A stretch of 35,002 nucleotides of DNA from DASRTE01 sp035316885 (GTDB taxonomy: Bacteria; Actinomycetota; Actinomycetes; Jiangellales; Jiangellaceae). A program made the translations under genes and the position numbers. The stretch's first letter is position 1. Each line of letters starts with the position of its first letter. Location of the stretch: positions 1 to 35,002 of the forward strand of contig DATHII010000357.1 in NCBI GenBank assembly GCA_035316885.1, in the 5' to 3' direction. Shown one piece after another: positions 15,897 to 26,888 of the stretch. Under the pieces are notes generated by a model that was not told the origin of the DNA, searched no databases, and saw only the letters and a list, made by a program, of their open reading frames with translations.

Positions 15897-16727
15897 TCAG
15901 GACCCGAGTGCGGCCCGGCAGTCGGCCAGGATACGTCGTGCCGCCTCGCGTAGCTGCGCGACGTCCGGCCCCACCTGCAGGACCTCGCGTGACGGCGCCG
16001 GCAGCACGTTCGGCAGGACGGCGCCGAAGACGCGGCGCAGGTCGGCGGCCTGCCCGCCCTGAGCGCCGATGCCGGGTGCGAGTAGCGGCCCGCCGACGTC
16101 GAGGTCGTCATCGGTGGCGCCGATCGTGGCGCCGACGACAGCGCCGACGCTGCCCCAGGGCTTCGAACCCGCGTTCTCGGCCCGGACGTGGGCGAGGATC
16201 GTTCCGGCCACAGTCGCACCTGCGGCGGTGTGCGCACGCTGAACCTCGGCGCCCTCCGGGTTCGAGGTGAGCGCCAGCACGAAGACGCCGTTGCCGTGCC
16301 GGGCCGCCGTGTCCAGCAAAGGCCGCAGCGATCCGAAGCCCAGGTAGGGCGACGCGGTGACGGCGTCCGAGCAGAGCGGTGATGACGGCTCGAGGTAGGC
16401 GTCCGCGTAGGCCTGCACAGTCGAGCCGATGTCGCCGCGCTTCGCGTCGATCAGCACCAGCCCGCCGCGGTCACGCGTGTCGGCCACGACCCGTTCCAGC
16501 ACGGCTATGCCGCGCGACCCGTGCCGCTCGAAGAACGCGGACTGTGGTTTGAGCACGGCCACCATGCCGCCGAGTGCCTCGACCGCCGTACGGGCGAACC
16601 GCTCGAGTCCGGCCGGGTTGTCGTCGAGTCCCCAGGCGCTCAGGAGTTCCGGGTGCGGATCGATGCCGACGCAGAGCGGTCCCCGGTCCCGCATCGCCGC
16701 ATGCAGCCGCGCGCCGAAGCCCGTCAT
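15897..16727 (-). CDS. pyrF: Orotidine-5'-phosphate decarboxylase (type 2)
   Basis: The 276-residue enzyme makes UMP from OMP, the last step of de novo pyrimidine synthesis. Its length and motifs fit the longer type 2 subfamily: CVGIDPHPELL (19-29), KPQSAFFERHG (60-70), and the catalytic cluster LIDAKRGDIGST (92-103) with D94, K96 and D99. The ATG at 16727 overlaps the pyrD stop (ATGA), which is why I chose it over longer in-frame starts. It is the last gene of the pyr operon. After it come 124 bp with the mihF promoter and no obvious terminator hairpin. Confidence 0.94.
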   Translation of the reverse strand: MTGFGARLHAAMRDRGPLCVGIDPHPELLSAWGLDDNPAGLERFARTAVEALGGMVAVLKPQSAFFERHGSRGIAVLERVVADTRDRGGLVLIDAKRGDIGSTVQAYADAYLEPSSPLCSDAVTASPYLGFGSLRPLLDTAARHGNGVFVLALTSNPEGAEVQRAHTAAGATVAGTILAHVRAENAGSKPWGSVGAVVGATIGATDDDLDVGGPLLAPGIGAQGGQAADLRRVFGAVLPNVLPAPSREVLQVGPDVAQLREAARRILADCRAALGS

Positions 16728-17823
16728 CGGTGGACACCCGTCGGTGAATGGAGTTGCCGGGCAAGGACGTGGTTGACGCGGCGCGGCCACAACGGCCCGC
16801 CGTAGACGAACGCGGTGTAGGCCTGCACGAGCGTGGCGCCGGCGCTCAGGCGTTCGGCCACGTCCGCGGCAGAATCGACTCCCCCGACCGAGACCAGCGC
16901 GAGCCGGTCGCCGACCCGGGACCGCAGCAGCCGTAGCACCTCCAGGGAGCGCGCGCGCAGCGGCGGGCCGGACAGCCCGCCTGCGCCCGCAGCGCCGACC
17001 TCCTCGGCCGGCGTGACGAGGCCGTCGCGTGAGGTCGTGGTGTTGGTAGCGACGATCCCGTCGAGGCCGAGCTCGAGCCCGAGGTCGGCGACCGCGAGCA
17101 CGTCATCGTCGGCCAGGTCAGGGGCGATCTTGACCAGCAGCGGGACATGCCTGCGGGCAGCGCCGTCGGCCGCGGTCCGGACGGCCGTCAGCAGCGGTCG
17201 CAGGCGCTGGATGGCCTGCAGGTCGCGCAGGCCGGAGGTGTTGGGTGAGCTGACGTTGACCACGAGGTAATCGGCACACGGTGCCAGTCGGCGTGCACTG
17301 GCGACGTAGTCGACGACGGCGTACTCGTCGGGTACCACCGCGGACCGGCCGATGTTCACGCCGACCACGACCGGAGAGCGGCCGATAGACACCTTCCCCA
17401 GGCGGTGACGCAGCCGCGCAGCCACGGCTTCGGATCCGTCGTTGTTGAACCCCATCCGGTTGACGACGGCCCGGTCGTTCACCAGCCGGAACAGGCGCGG
17501 GCGCGGGTTGCCCGGCTGGGGCGCAGCCGTCACGGTGCCGACTTCGACGAAGGCGAACCCCAACGCGGCCAGTGCGTTCACACCTCGCGCATTCTTGTCG
17601 AACCCGGCCGCGAGCCCGAGCGGACCCGGCAGGTCGAGGCCGAAGGCATGAACCCGCAACGCGGGGTCGTCCTCAACGCAGGCACGTCGCATCAGCGCGG
17701 CGCCGCCGGGCACGCGGGCAAGGGCGCGGATCGCGCCGAACCCCAGCCGGTGCGCCGTCTCCGCGTCCATCCGCCGAAGCACCGTCCGGAACAGCGCCCG
17801 GTACACCCGCCCCGCCCCGTTGA

Positions 17824-17827
<4 letters not shown>
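16724..17827 (-). CDS. pyrD: Dihydroorotate dehydrogenase (class 2, quinone-dependent)
   Basis: The 367-residue enzyme oxidises dihydroorotate to orotate with FMN and passes electrons to the quinone pool. The N-terminal extension with VYRALFRTVLRRMDAETAHRLG (quoted positions about 8-29) is the amphipathic membrane-association region typical of class 2. Further motifs are GPLGLAAGFDKN, VEVGTVTAAPQPGNPRPRLF and NRMGFNN. The catalytic-base segment is NVSSPNTSGLRDLQ, with Ser rather than Cys (S193/S194), again class 2. FMN is bound by KIAPDL and VSVGGVDSA. Both ends overlap neighbours by four bases (carB stop/pyrD ATG and pyrD stop/pyrF ATG). Confidence 0.95.
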
Positions 17828-21125
<3,298 letters not shown>

Positions 21126-21126
<1 letters not shown>

Positions 21127-22274
21127 CAGCCGTGGTCCCGCCGCCGCGTCACCCGTGCCGAGCGCATCAGGTCGACGAACCGGTCGAAGAGGTGGGCGGC
21201 GTCGTGCGGACCGGCCGCCGCTTCCGGGTGGTACTGCACGGAGAAGGCCGTGGCTCGCCCGTCGGCATCGCGCAGTGTCAACCCCTCCACGACGTCGTCG
21301 TTTAGGCAGACGTGACTGACCTCGGCAGTGCCGTACGGCGTCGCGGTGGCGCCGTCGAGGGGTGCGGCGACGGCGAAGCCGTGGTTGTGAGCGGTGACCT
21401 CGACCTTGCCCGTCGCACGGTCCCGGACGGGCAGGTTGACGCCCCGGTGGCCATAGCCGAGCTTGTACGTGCCGAAGCCGAGTGCCCGGCCGAAGACCTG
21501 GTTGCCGAAGCAGATCCCGAAGAAGGGCAGCCGCCGCCTCAGCGCCTCCCGAAGCACGTCGACTGCGTGGTCGGCGGTGGCCGGGTCGCCCGGCCCGTTG
21601 GACAGGAACAGCCCATCCGGCCCGACGGTCAGGACGTCCTCCAGGGTCGACGAGGCCGGGAGAACGTGCGTCTCGATCCCGCGCTGCGCCATCCGGCGCG
21701 GAGTCATGGCCTTGATGCCGAGATCGAGCGCTGCGACTGTGAACCGGCGCTCCCCCGCAGCCGGTACGACGTAGGCGTGCAGGGTTGTGACGTCGCCGGT
21801 GAGATCGGCCCCTGCCATCGGCGGTGCGTCGAGCACCCGTTTCCGCAGGGCGTCGGCCGCAGTCTCCACGGTCGAGATGCCGGCCCGCATCGCGCCGCGC
21901 TCGCGCAGGTGCCGGGTCAACGCACGGGTGTCGATCCCGCTGATGCCGACCACGTCCTGGCTGACCAACTCCTCCTCGAGGCTGCGCCGGGACCGCCATG
22001 ACGAGGGCAGCCGGGCGGGTTCACGGACGACGTACCCAGCAACCCAGATGCGGGCAGATTCGGAGTCCTCGTCGTTGACCCCGGTGTTGCCGATGTGCGG
22101 CGCCGTCTGGACCACGACCTGCCGGTGGTACGACGGGTCGGTCAGCGTCTCCTGGTAACCGGTCATCGCGGTCGAGAACACCGCTTCGCCGAACGTCTCG
22201 CCCTCCGCGCCGTAGGACTCGCCGCAGAAGGTCCGGCCGTCCTCGAGCACCAGCAGCGCAGCGGCGCGAGTCAC
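21126..22274 (-). CDS. carA: Carbamoyl-phosphate synthase, small (glutamine amidotransferase) subunit
   Basis: The 382-residue subunit frees ammonia from glutamine for CarB. The N-terminal CarA domain begins ALLVLEDGRTFCGESYG. The class I amidotransferase domain carries the triad C255 (GICFGNQ), H349 and E351 (SVQYHPE). NGPGD (226-230) and HNHGF (296-300) are also present. The GTG at 22274 overlaps the pyrC stop (GTGA). It lies in the pyr operon, so it probably serves both arginine and pyrimidine synthesis under pyrimidine control. Confidence 0.96.
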
Positions 22275-23566
22275 GCGAGCTTCCCGTCCAAGACGGTCGG
22301 CCTGCCGCGCAGGAAGGTGGCGACCACCCGCCCGGGCAACGACCGGCCGTCGTAGGGGGTGTTGCGTGAGAGGGAGGCGAGTTCGCGCGCGTCGACCGTG
22401 CGTGAGACGGACGGGTCGATGAGCACCAGGTTGGCCGGCTCGCCCGGCGCCAGCGGCCGGCCCTGGGCTTCGTCGCCCGTGTCGCAGCGCCCGATACGGG
22501 CCGGCGCGCCGGAGAGCCGCTCGGCGACGCCCGCCCAGTCGAGCAGCCCGGTGTCGACCATCGTCGCCTGCACCACGGACAGTGCGGTCTCCAGCCCGAG
22601 CATGCCGAACGCGGCCGCATCCCACTCGCACTCCTTGTCCTCGACCGGATGCGGGGCATGGTCGGTGGCCACCGCGTCGATCGTCCCGTCGGCAAGCCCT
22701 TCCCGCAGCGCGGCCACGTCGTCGGCCGTGCGCAGCGGGGGGTTGACCTTGTAGCGCGGGTCGTAGCTGGCCGCGAGGTCGTCGGTCAGGAGCAGGTGGT
22801 GTGGCGTCACCTCCGCCGTGACGGGGAACCCACGCTGCTTCGCCACCCGGACGATCTCGACCGAGCCCCGGGTCGAGACGTGGCAGAGGTGAATGTGCGA
22901 CCGAACGTGGGCCGCAAGCAGGACGTCCCTGGCGACGATCGCCTCCTCGGCCACGCTCGGCCACCCGCGCAGGCCCAGCCGGCCCGCGAGCTCGCCCTCG
23001 TTCATCTGCGCGTCCTCGGTCAGCCGCGGCTCCTGCGCGTGCTGGGCGATCACTCCGTCGAAGGCCTTCACGTACTCGAGGGCCCGGCGCATCAGCATCG
23101 CGTCGGACACGCAGCGCCCGTCGTCGGAGAAGACCCGGACCCGGGCCGGTGAGTCGGCCATGGCGCCGAGCTCGGCCAGCCGCTCTCCCCCGAGACCGAC
23201 GGTGACCGCACCGACCGGCCGGACGTCGACGTGTCCCGCATCGCGACCGAGCCGCCACACCTGTTCGACCACACCGGCGGTGTCGGCCACCGGGTCGGTG
23301 TTGGCCATGGCATGAACGGCGGTGAAACCACCCAGCGCCGCTGCCCGCGTTCCGGTCTCGACGGTCTCCGCATCCTCACGGCCGGGTTCGCGCAGGTGGG
23401 TATGCAGGTCGACCAGGCCAGGCAGCGCCACCAGGCCGTGGGCGTCGAGCACCTGGGCCCCGGCGGAGTCGAGGCCGGTCCCTGCGTCCTCGACGCGTCC
23501 GTCCCGCAGCAGGAGATCGGTCGGCTCGCCCCCGAGGATGCGCGCGCCACTGACGACCCATGTCAC
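22271..23566 (-). CDS. pyrC: Dihydroorotase (class I type)
   Basis: The 431-residue metal-dependent amidohydrolase cyclises carbamoyl-aspartate to dihydroorotate. Metal ligands start with HTHLREPG (H55, H57); substrate contacts include MANTDP; and further ligands lie in HLCHVST and TDHAPH. Length and motif order fit the long class I dihydroorotase found beside pyrB in Gram-positives. Both ends overlap neighbours by four bases (GTGA). In streptomycetes a further membrane-protein gene lies between pyrC and carA (from memory); here none is present. Confidence 0.95.
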   Translation of the reverse strand: MTWVVSGARILGGEPTDLLLRDGRVEDAGTGLDSAGAQVLDAHGLVALPGLVDLHTHLREPGREDAETVETGTRAAALGGFTAVHAMANTDPVADTAGVVEQVWRLGRDAGHVDVRPVGAVTVGLGGERLAELGAMADSPARVRVFSDDGRCVSDAMLMRRALEYVKAFDGVIAQHAQEPRLTEDAQMNEGELAGRLGLRGWPSVAEEAIVARDVLLAAHVRSHIHLCHVSTRGSVEIVRVAKQRGFPVTAEVTPHHLLLTDDLAASYDPRYKVNPPLRTADDVAALREGLADGTIDAVATDHAPHPVEDKECEWDAAAFGMLGLETALSVVQATMVDTGLLDWAGVAERLSGAPARIGRCDTGDEAQGRPLAPGEPANLVLIDPSVSRTVDARELASLSRNTPYDGRSLPGRVVATFLRGRPTVLDGKLA

Positions 23567-24486
23567 GACGCACCGCCCAGCAGCAGATACAGCACGGCCA
23601 TCCGCACGTACACCCCGTTCGTCACCTGTTCGACGATCACCGAGCGGTCGCTGTCGGCGACGTCGGCGGTGATCTCCATGCCGCGGTTCATCGGACCCGG
23701 ATGCAGGACGACGGCATCGTCCGGCAGCAGCGCGAAGCGCCGCGCGTCGAGCCCGTACCTGCGGCTGTACTCACGGGCGGAGGGGAAGAACGCGGCGTTC
23801 ATCCGCTCGCGCTGGACGCGAAGCATCATCACCGCGTCGGCCTTGGCGAGCGCCGGGTCGAGCTCGTAGGACGTCTGGCACGGCCACCCGTCGACGCCAA
23901 CGGGCAGCAGGGTCGGCGGCCCGACCAACGTCACGTCGGCACCGAGCGTCGTCAGCAACAGGACGTTGCTGCGCGCGACCCTGCTGTGCAGCACGTCGCC
24001 GACGACGGTGATCCGGCGGCCGTCGAGCGAGCCGAGATGCCGCCGCAACGTGTACGCATCGAGTAGGGCCTGGGTCGGGTGCTCGTGGGTGCCGTCGCCG
24101 GCGTTGACTACGCTCGAGCGGATCCACCCCGAGTAGGCAAGCCGGTGCGGTGCGCCGCTGGCCCAGTGGCGGACGACGACCCCGTCGGCGCCCATCGCCT
24201 CGAGGGTGAGGGCGGTGTCCTTGAGACTCTCCCCCTTGGAAACGCTCGAGCCCTTGGCCGAGAAGTTGACCACGTCTGCGGACAACCGCTTCGCGGCCAG
24301 TTCGAACGATGTCCGCGTGCGGGTCGAGTCCTCGAAGAAGAGGTTGACGACGGTGCGACCCCGCAGCGTCGGCAGCTTCTTGACCGAACGCCCCTCGGTC
24401 AGGCGAGCCATCTCGGCCGCGGTGTCGAGGACCAGCGTCGCGTCATCGCGGTCGAGGTCCGCAGCGGTGAGCAGGTGGCGCTTCAC
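23563..24486 (-). CDS. pyrB: Aspartate carbamoyltransferase, catalytic subunit
   Basis: The 307-residue enzyme condenses carbamoyl phosphate with aspartate. The carbamoyl-phosphate site STRTRTS lies at 54-60, with FEDSTRTRTSFE around it. The HPTQALLD motif is at 136-143, and the aspartate site is near LRVQRERM and HPGPMNRG. No pyrI regulatory subunit is present, as is usual in actinobacteria, where control falls to PyrR. The start is a GTG overlapping the pyrR stop. Confidence 0.96.
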   Translation of the reverse strand: MKRHLLTAADLDRDDATLVLDTAAEMARLTEGRSVKKLPTLRGRTVVNLFFEDSTRTRTSFELAAKRLSADVVNFSAKGSSVSKGESLKDTALTLEAMGADGVVVRHWASGAPHRLAYSGWIRSSVVNAGDGTHEHPTQALLDAYTLRRHLGSLDGRRITVVGDVLHSRVARSNVLLLTTLGADVTLVGPPTLLPVGVDGWPCQTSYELDPALAKADAVMMLRVQRERMNAAFFPSAREYSRRYGLDARRFALLPDDAVVLHPGPMNRGMEITADVADSDRSVIVEQVTNGVYVRMAVLYLLLGGAS

Positions 24487-25076
24487 CTGGTGCCGTCCCC
24501 GGCCGCTGCGATCATGACCGCGTCGCGGCCGTCGACCTCGTCGAGGAGGACCCTCACGCTCTCCCGCAGCGAGGTCGGGACGTTCTTGCCGACATGGTCG
24601 GGGCGGATCGGCAATTCGCGGTGCCCGCGGTCGACCAGCACTGCGAGCCGCACCACCGCCGGGCGCCCGATGTCGTCGAGCGCCGTCAGCGCAGCCCGGA
24701 TGGTCCGGCCGGAGAAGAGCACGTCGTCGACGAGTACGACGACCTTGCCGTCGACACCGCCGGGCGGGATGTCGGTGTGCTCGAGCGCCCTGGCGGGTCG
24801 CAGCCGGAGGTCGTCGCGGTACATCGTCACGTCGAGCGCGCCCACCGGAACCTCGGTGCTCTCGACGGCGGCGATGCGTCCTGCCAGCCGCTTCGCGAGC
24901 GGGACACCGCGGGACGGGATGCCGAGCACGACTAGCCCGGCCGTGCCCTTGTTGCGTTCGACCACCTCGTGCGCGATCCGGGTCAGCGCCCGGGCGATGT
25001 CGTCGGCATCGAGGATGGAGGGTGAGTCGGCGAAGTCGCGGGTCGAGGGACCCGGCTCGGAGACAGGCGTGGACAT
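24483..25076 (-). CDS. pyrR: Bifunctional pyr operon regulator PyrR / uracil phosphoribosyltransferase
   Basis: The 197-residue protein is a type I phosphoribosyltransferase. It has an N-terminal ILDADDIARALTRIAHEV, VLGIPSRGVPLAKRLA (50-65) and the PRPP loop VLVDDVLFSGRT (114-125). PyrR binds a conserved RNA loop when UMP is bound and so shuts down the operon. The ATG at 25076 was chosen because a perfect AAGGAGGT lies 8 nt upstream (25085-25092); the nine-codon upstream extension would include that site. Directly before the Shine-Dalgarno sequence is a PyrR-binding loop (see 25094-25111), so PyrR probably represses its own translation and, through the chain of overlapping genes, that of the whole operon. 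Confidence 0.95.
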   Translation of the reverse strand: MSTPVSEPGPSTRDFADSPSILDADDIARALTRIAHEVVERNKGTAGLVVLGIPSRGVPLAKRLAGRIAAVESTEVPVGALDVTMYRDDLRLRPARALEHTDIPPGGVDGKVVVLVDDVLFSGRTIRAALTALDDIGRPAVVRLAVLVDRGHRELPIRPDHVGKNVPTSLRESVRVLLDEVDGRDAVMIAAAGDGTR

Positions 25077-25084
25077 GCCTGCGG

Positions 25085-25111
25085 ACCTCCTTCCCCGCCT
25101 CACGGGACGGG
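25085..25111 (-). promoter_or_regulatory. PyrR-binding RNA hairpin next to the pyrR Shine-Dalgarno
   Basis: The leader reads CCCG-TCCCGTGAGG-CGGG (25094-25111, minus strand), followed by GAAGGAGGT. The loop matches UCCNGNGAGGY (25097-25107), the core of the known PyrR-binding consensus. It can fold into a 4-bp lower stem (CCCG/CGGG), a bulged U and a CC/GG upper stem with CGUGA in the loop, as in characterised PyrR sites. There is no room for a Bacillus-type terminator/antiterminator before the start codon. With the hairpin abutting the ribosome-binding site, translational repression is the likely mode, as described for mycobacterial PyrR. Confidence 0.75.
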
Positions 25112-25136
25112 ACTTAAAGGACGTCGGTCGACGCGC

Positions 25137-25145
25137 AGCCTAGCA
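25137..25145 (-). promoter_or_regulatory. Extended -10 element for the pyr operon
   Basis: TAGGCT (25137-25142), preceded by TGC on the minus strand, forms an extended -10 (TGN-TAGGCT). It would give a leader of about 53 nt that contains the PyrR hairpin and the Shine-Dalgarno sequence. No -35 consensus is seen, which fits an extended -10 promoter. It lies about 100 bp from the divergent vapB start. Confidence 0.5.
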
Positions 25146-25201
25146 ATCGCACAGCCGCCGTGCCTGCCCGACCCGCGAGGGCCGAGGCACTGTCCGGTGG
25201 C

Positions 25202-25233
25202 GATGTATACATCTGATGATGCGACGTATACTC
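25202..25233 (+). promoter_or_regulatory. Leaderless vapBC promoter with two operator boxes
   Basis: The -10 TATACT (25227-25232) is followed by exactly six bases and then the vapB ATG, a leaderless layout. A perfect 12-bp palindrome, GATGTATACATC, lies at 25202-25213. A related box, GACGTATACTC, lies at 25223-25233 and covers the -10. The boxes start 21 bp apart, which is two helical turns. This fits autorepression by a ribbon-helix-helix antitoxin bound as adjacent dimers. Confidence 0.65.
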
Positions 25234-25238
25234 ACCAC

Positions 25239-25457
25239 ATGAAGCGCCTGCAGATCTATATCGACGAAGAGCTCGACTCCGCCCTGGCCGTCGAGTCACG
25301 GCGTCGCGGAACGTCGAAGGCCGCGCTGATCAGGCAGTACGTCGCCGAACGGATCGGAAACCGCCCGACCGAACCGATCGACGGACTGGTCGGAATCGTC
25401 GAGGGCACGCGCAACGAGTCCGCTTCGGTCGACGCGGTCGTCTACGAGTCGCGGTGA
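25239..25457 (+). CDS. vapB: Ribbon-helix-helix (CopG-like) antitoxin, VapB type
   Basis: The 72-residue protein starts with the RHH beta strand (MKRLQIYIDEELDSALAVES, 1-20), followed by two helices with RRRGTSKAALIRQYVAER. The C-terminal third, with acidic and flexible residues, should wrap the toxin. The ATG at 25239 begins the RHH strand and sits six bases after a -10 element. In-frame starts upstream (25197) would place the operator inside the coding region. The stop overlaps the toxin GTG (GTGA), a classic antitoxin-toxin pair. It is on the opposite strand from the surrounding pyr and nusB genes. Confidence 0.85.
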   Translation: MKRLQIYIDEELDSALAVESRRRGTSKAALIRQYVAERIGNRPTEPIDGLVGIVEGTRNESASVDAVVYESR

Positions 25458-25849
25458 CCTTCGTCGACACGTCCTTCTGGGCCGCACTCACGGCGCGCGC
25501 CGACGCGCATCACGAGGTCGCGGCGGCACTGTGGCACTCTCGCCCCAGAGCGCTCGTCACCTCCAACCATGTCGTCGGCGAGACCTGGACGTTTCTCAAC
25601 CGCCGCCATGGTCACAGCGTCGCCGTCGATTTCACCGCCGGCCTGCGCGCCAGCCCCTCTCTCGCCGTCGTCCACATCGCCGCGGAGGTCGAGGACGAGG
25701 CGTGGCGGTGGCTCCATCGCCACGACGAGCGCGCGTACTCCTTCGTCGACGCCACAAGCTTCGCCTACATGCGCAGGCACAAGATCGGAACCGCGTTCGC
25801 CTTCGACGGCGACTTCGCCGCAGTCGGATTCACCGAAGCGCGGCCTTGA
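25454..25849 (+). CDS. vapC: PIN-domain ribonuclease toxin, VapC type
   Basis: The 131-residue protein has a complete PIN fold. The acidic metal-binding residues are placed at D5 (FVDTSFW), E43 (VVGETWTFL), D99 (SFVDATSF) and D118 (FAFDGDF). All four are present, so the nuclease is probably active. VapC toxins cut specific tRNAs or the rRNA sarcin-ricin loop; the target here is unknown. Translation is coupled to vapB by a four-base overlap. The stop is only six bases from that of convergent nusB, so there is no space for a terminator. Confidence 0.88.
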   Translation: MTFVDTSFWAALTARADAHHEVAAALWHSRPRALVTSNHVVGETWTFLNRRHGHSVAVDFTAGLRASPSLAVVHIAAEVEDEAWRWLHRHDERAYSFVDATSFAYMRRHKIGTAFAFDGDFAAVGFTEARP

Positions 25850-25855
25850 CCGGGT

Positions 25856-26266
25856 TCAGCGGCTCAGGCTCGGCTTGATCTCGACCAAGCGGCCCAGCAG
25901 GCCGTTGACGAAGCCTGGCGAGTCGTCGGTCGAGAGCTCCCGCGCGAGTGCCACAGCCTCGCTGACGGCCACGGCGTCGGGCACGTCGTCGCGGAACAGG
26001 ATCTCGTACGCGCCGATCCGCAGGAGGTTGCGGTCGACGGCGGGCATCCGCTCCAGCGTCCAGTCGATCGCGTAGGTCGCCAGCAGCTCGTCGATGCGTT
26101 CGAGGTTCGCGACGACCCCCTCGACCAGGGTGACGGCGTATTCGCTCAGCGGCGGCGACGCGTCGGCCGTCCGCCGTGCCAGCGTGGCGCCGGGTGCGAG
26201 CCCCTGGATCTCGGACTCGTAGAGGATGTCCAGGGCCCGCTTGCGAGCCTTCGTGCGCGCCGCCAT
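25856..26266 (-). CDS. nusB: Transcription antitermination factor NusB
   Basis: The 136-residue, mostly helical protein matches NusB. It has an N-terminal MAARTKARKRALDILYESEI (1-20), the middle AIDWTLERMPAVDRNLLRIGAYEI (quoted positions about 66-89), and the C-terminal FVNGLLGRLVE. It binds boxA RNA with NusE to allow antitermination on rRNA operons. The start is an ATG at 26266, 21 bp after the efp stop, so efp-nusB is probably one unit. Its 3' end faces vapC at six bases. Confidence 0.95.
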   Translation of the reverse strand: MAARTKARKRALDILYESEIQGLAPGATLARRTADASPPLSEYAVTLVEGVVANLERIDELLATYAIDWTLERMPAVDRNLLRIGAYEILFRDDVPDAVAVSEAVALARELSTDDSPGFVNGLLGRLVEIKPSLSR

Positions 26267-26287
26267 CGATCCGGTCCGGCCGCCGGG

Positions 26288-26848
26288 TCAGGTGGCCCGG
26301 CCGAGGTACGACCCGTCGCGGGTGTCGACCTTGACCTTCTCGCCGGTGGTGATGAACAGCGGCACGGCGATCTCGTACCCGGTCTCGAGCCGGGCCGGCT
26401 TCGTGCCACCGGTGGAACGGTCGCCCTGCAGGCCGGGCTCGGTGTAGTCGACGGCGAGGACCACCGAGGTGGGGAGCTCCACGAACAGCGGCACACCGTC
26501 GTGCAGTCCGACAGTCGCGTCCTGGTTCTCGAGCATGAAGTGCTCGGCGCCACCGACGGTTGCCGATCCGACGTGAATCTGCTCGTAGGAGTGGGAGTCC
26601 ATGAACACGAAGTCGCCGCCGTCGCGGTAGAGGTACTGCATCACGCGCTTGTCGACGTTGGCGGTCTCGACCTTGACCCCGGCGTTGAACGTCTTGTCGA
26701 CGACCTTGCCCGACAGCACGTTCTTCAGCTTCGTGCGCACGAACGCGCCGCCCTTGCCGGGCTTGACGTGCTGGAACTCCACGACGGTCCACAGCTGACC
26801 GTCGAGGTTGAGCACCAGGCCGTTCTTGAGGTCGTTGGTCGTCGCCAC
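26288..26848 (-). CDS. efp: Translation elongation factor P
   Basis: The 186-residue three-domain protein relieves ribosome stalling at polyproline. The conserved loop lysine is K32 in HVKPGKGGAFVRTKLKN (27-43). The C-terminal half has the OB domains, with LPTSVVLAVDYTEPG and GEKVKVDTRDGSYLGRA. It has Lys at the tip, like actinobacterial EF-P; no EpmA-type modification gene is nearby. The GTG at 26848 gives the standard N-terminus ATTNDLKNG. It lies 40 bp after the pepP stop. Confidence 0.95.
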   Translation of the reverse strand: MATTNDLKNGLVLNLDGQLWTVVEFQHVKPGKGGAFVRTKLKNVLSGKVVDKTFNAGVKVETANVDKRVMQYLYRDGGDFVFMDSHSYEQIHVGSATVGGAEHFMLENQDATVGLHDGVPLFVELPTSVVLAVDYTEPGLQGDRSTGGTKPARLETGYEIAVPLFITTGEKVKVDTRDGSYLGRAT

Positions 26849-26888
26849 CGCAGTTGCGCCTTCGCGTCCGGGCCGGCCCCGGCGCCGC

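Noticed and set aside
21127..21999. Fusion of carA and carB into one long protein
   Set aside because: The carB frame stays open upstream by chance; conserved CarA residues are all in a different frame that ends at 21126-21128.
25197..25238. Longer vapB start at 25197
   Set aside because: It would put the operator and -10 inside the coding region; the RHH strand begins exactly at the ATG at 25239.
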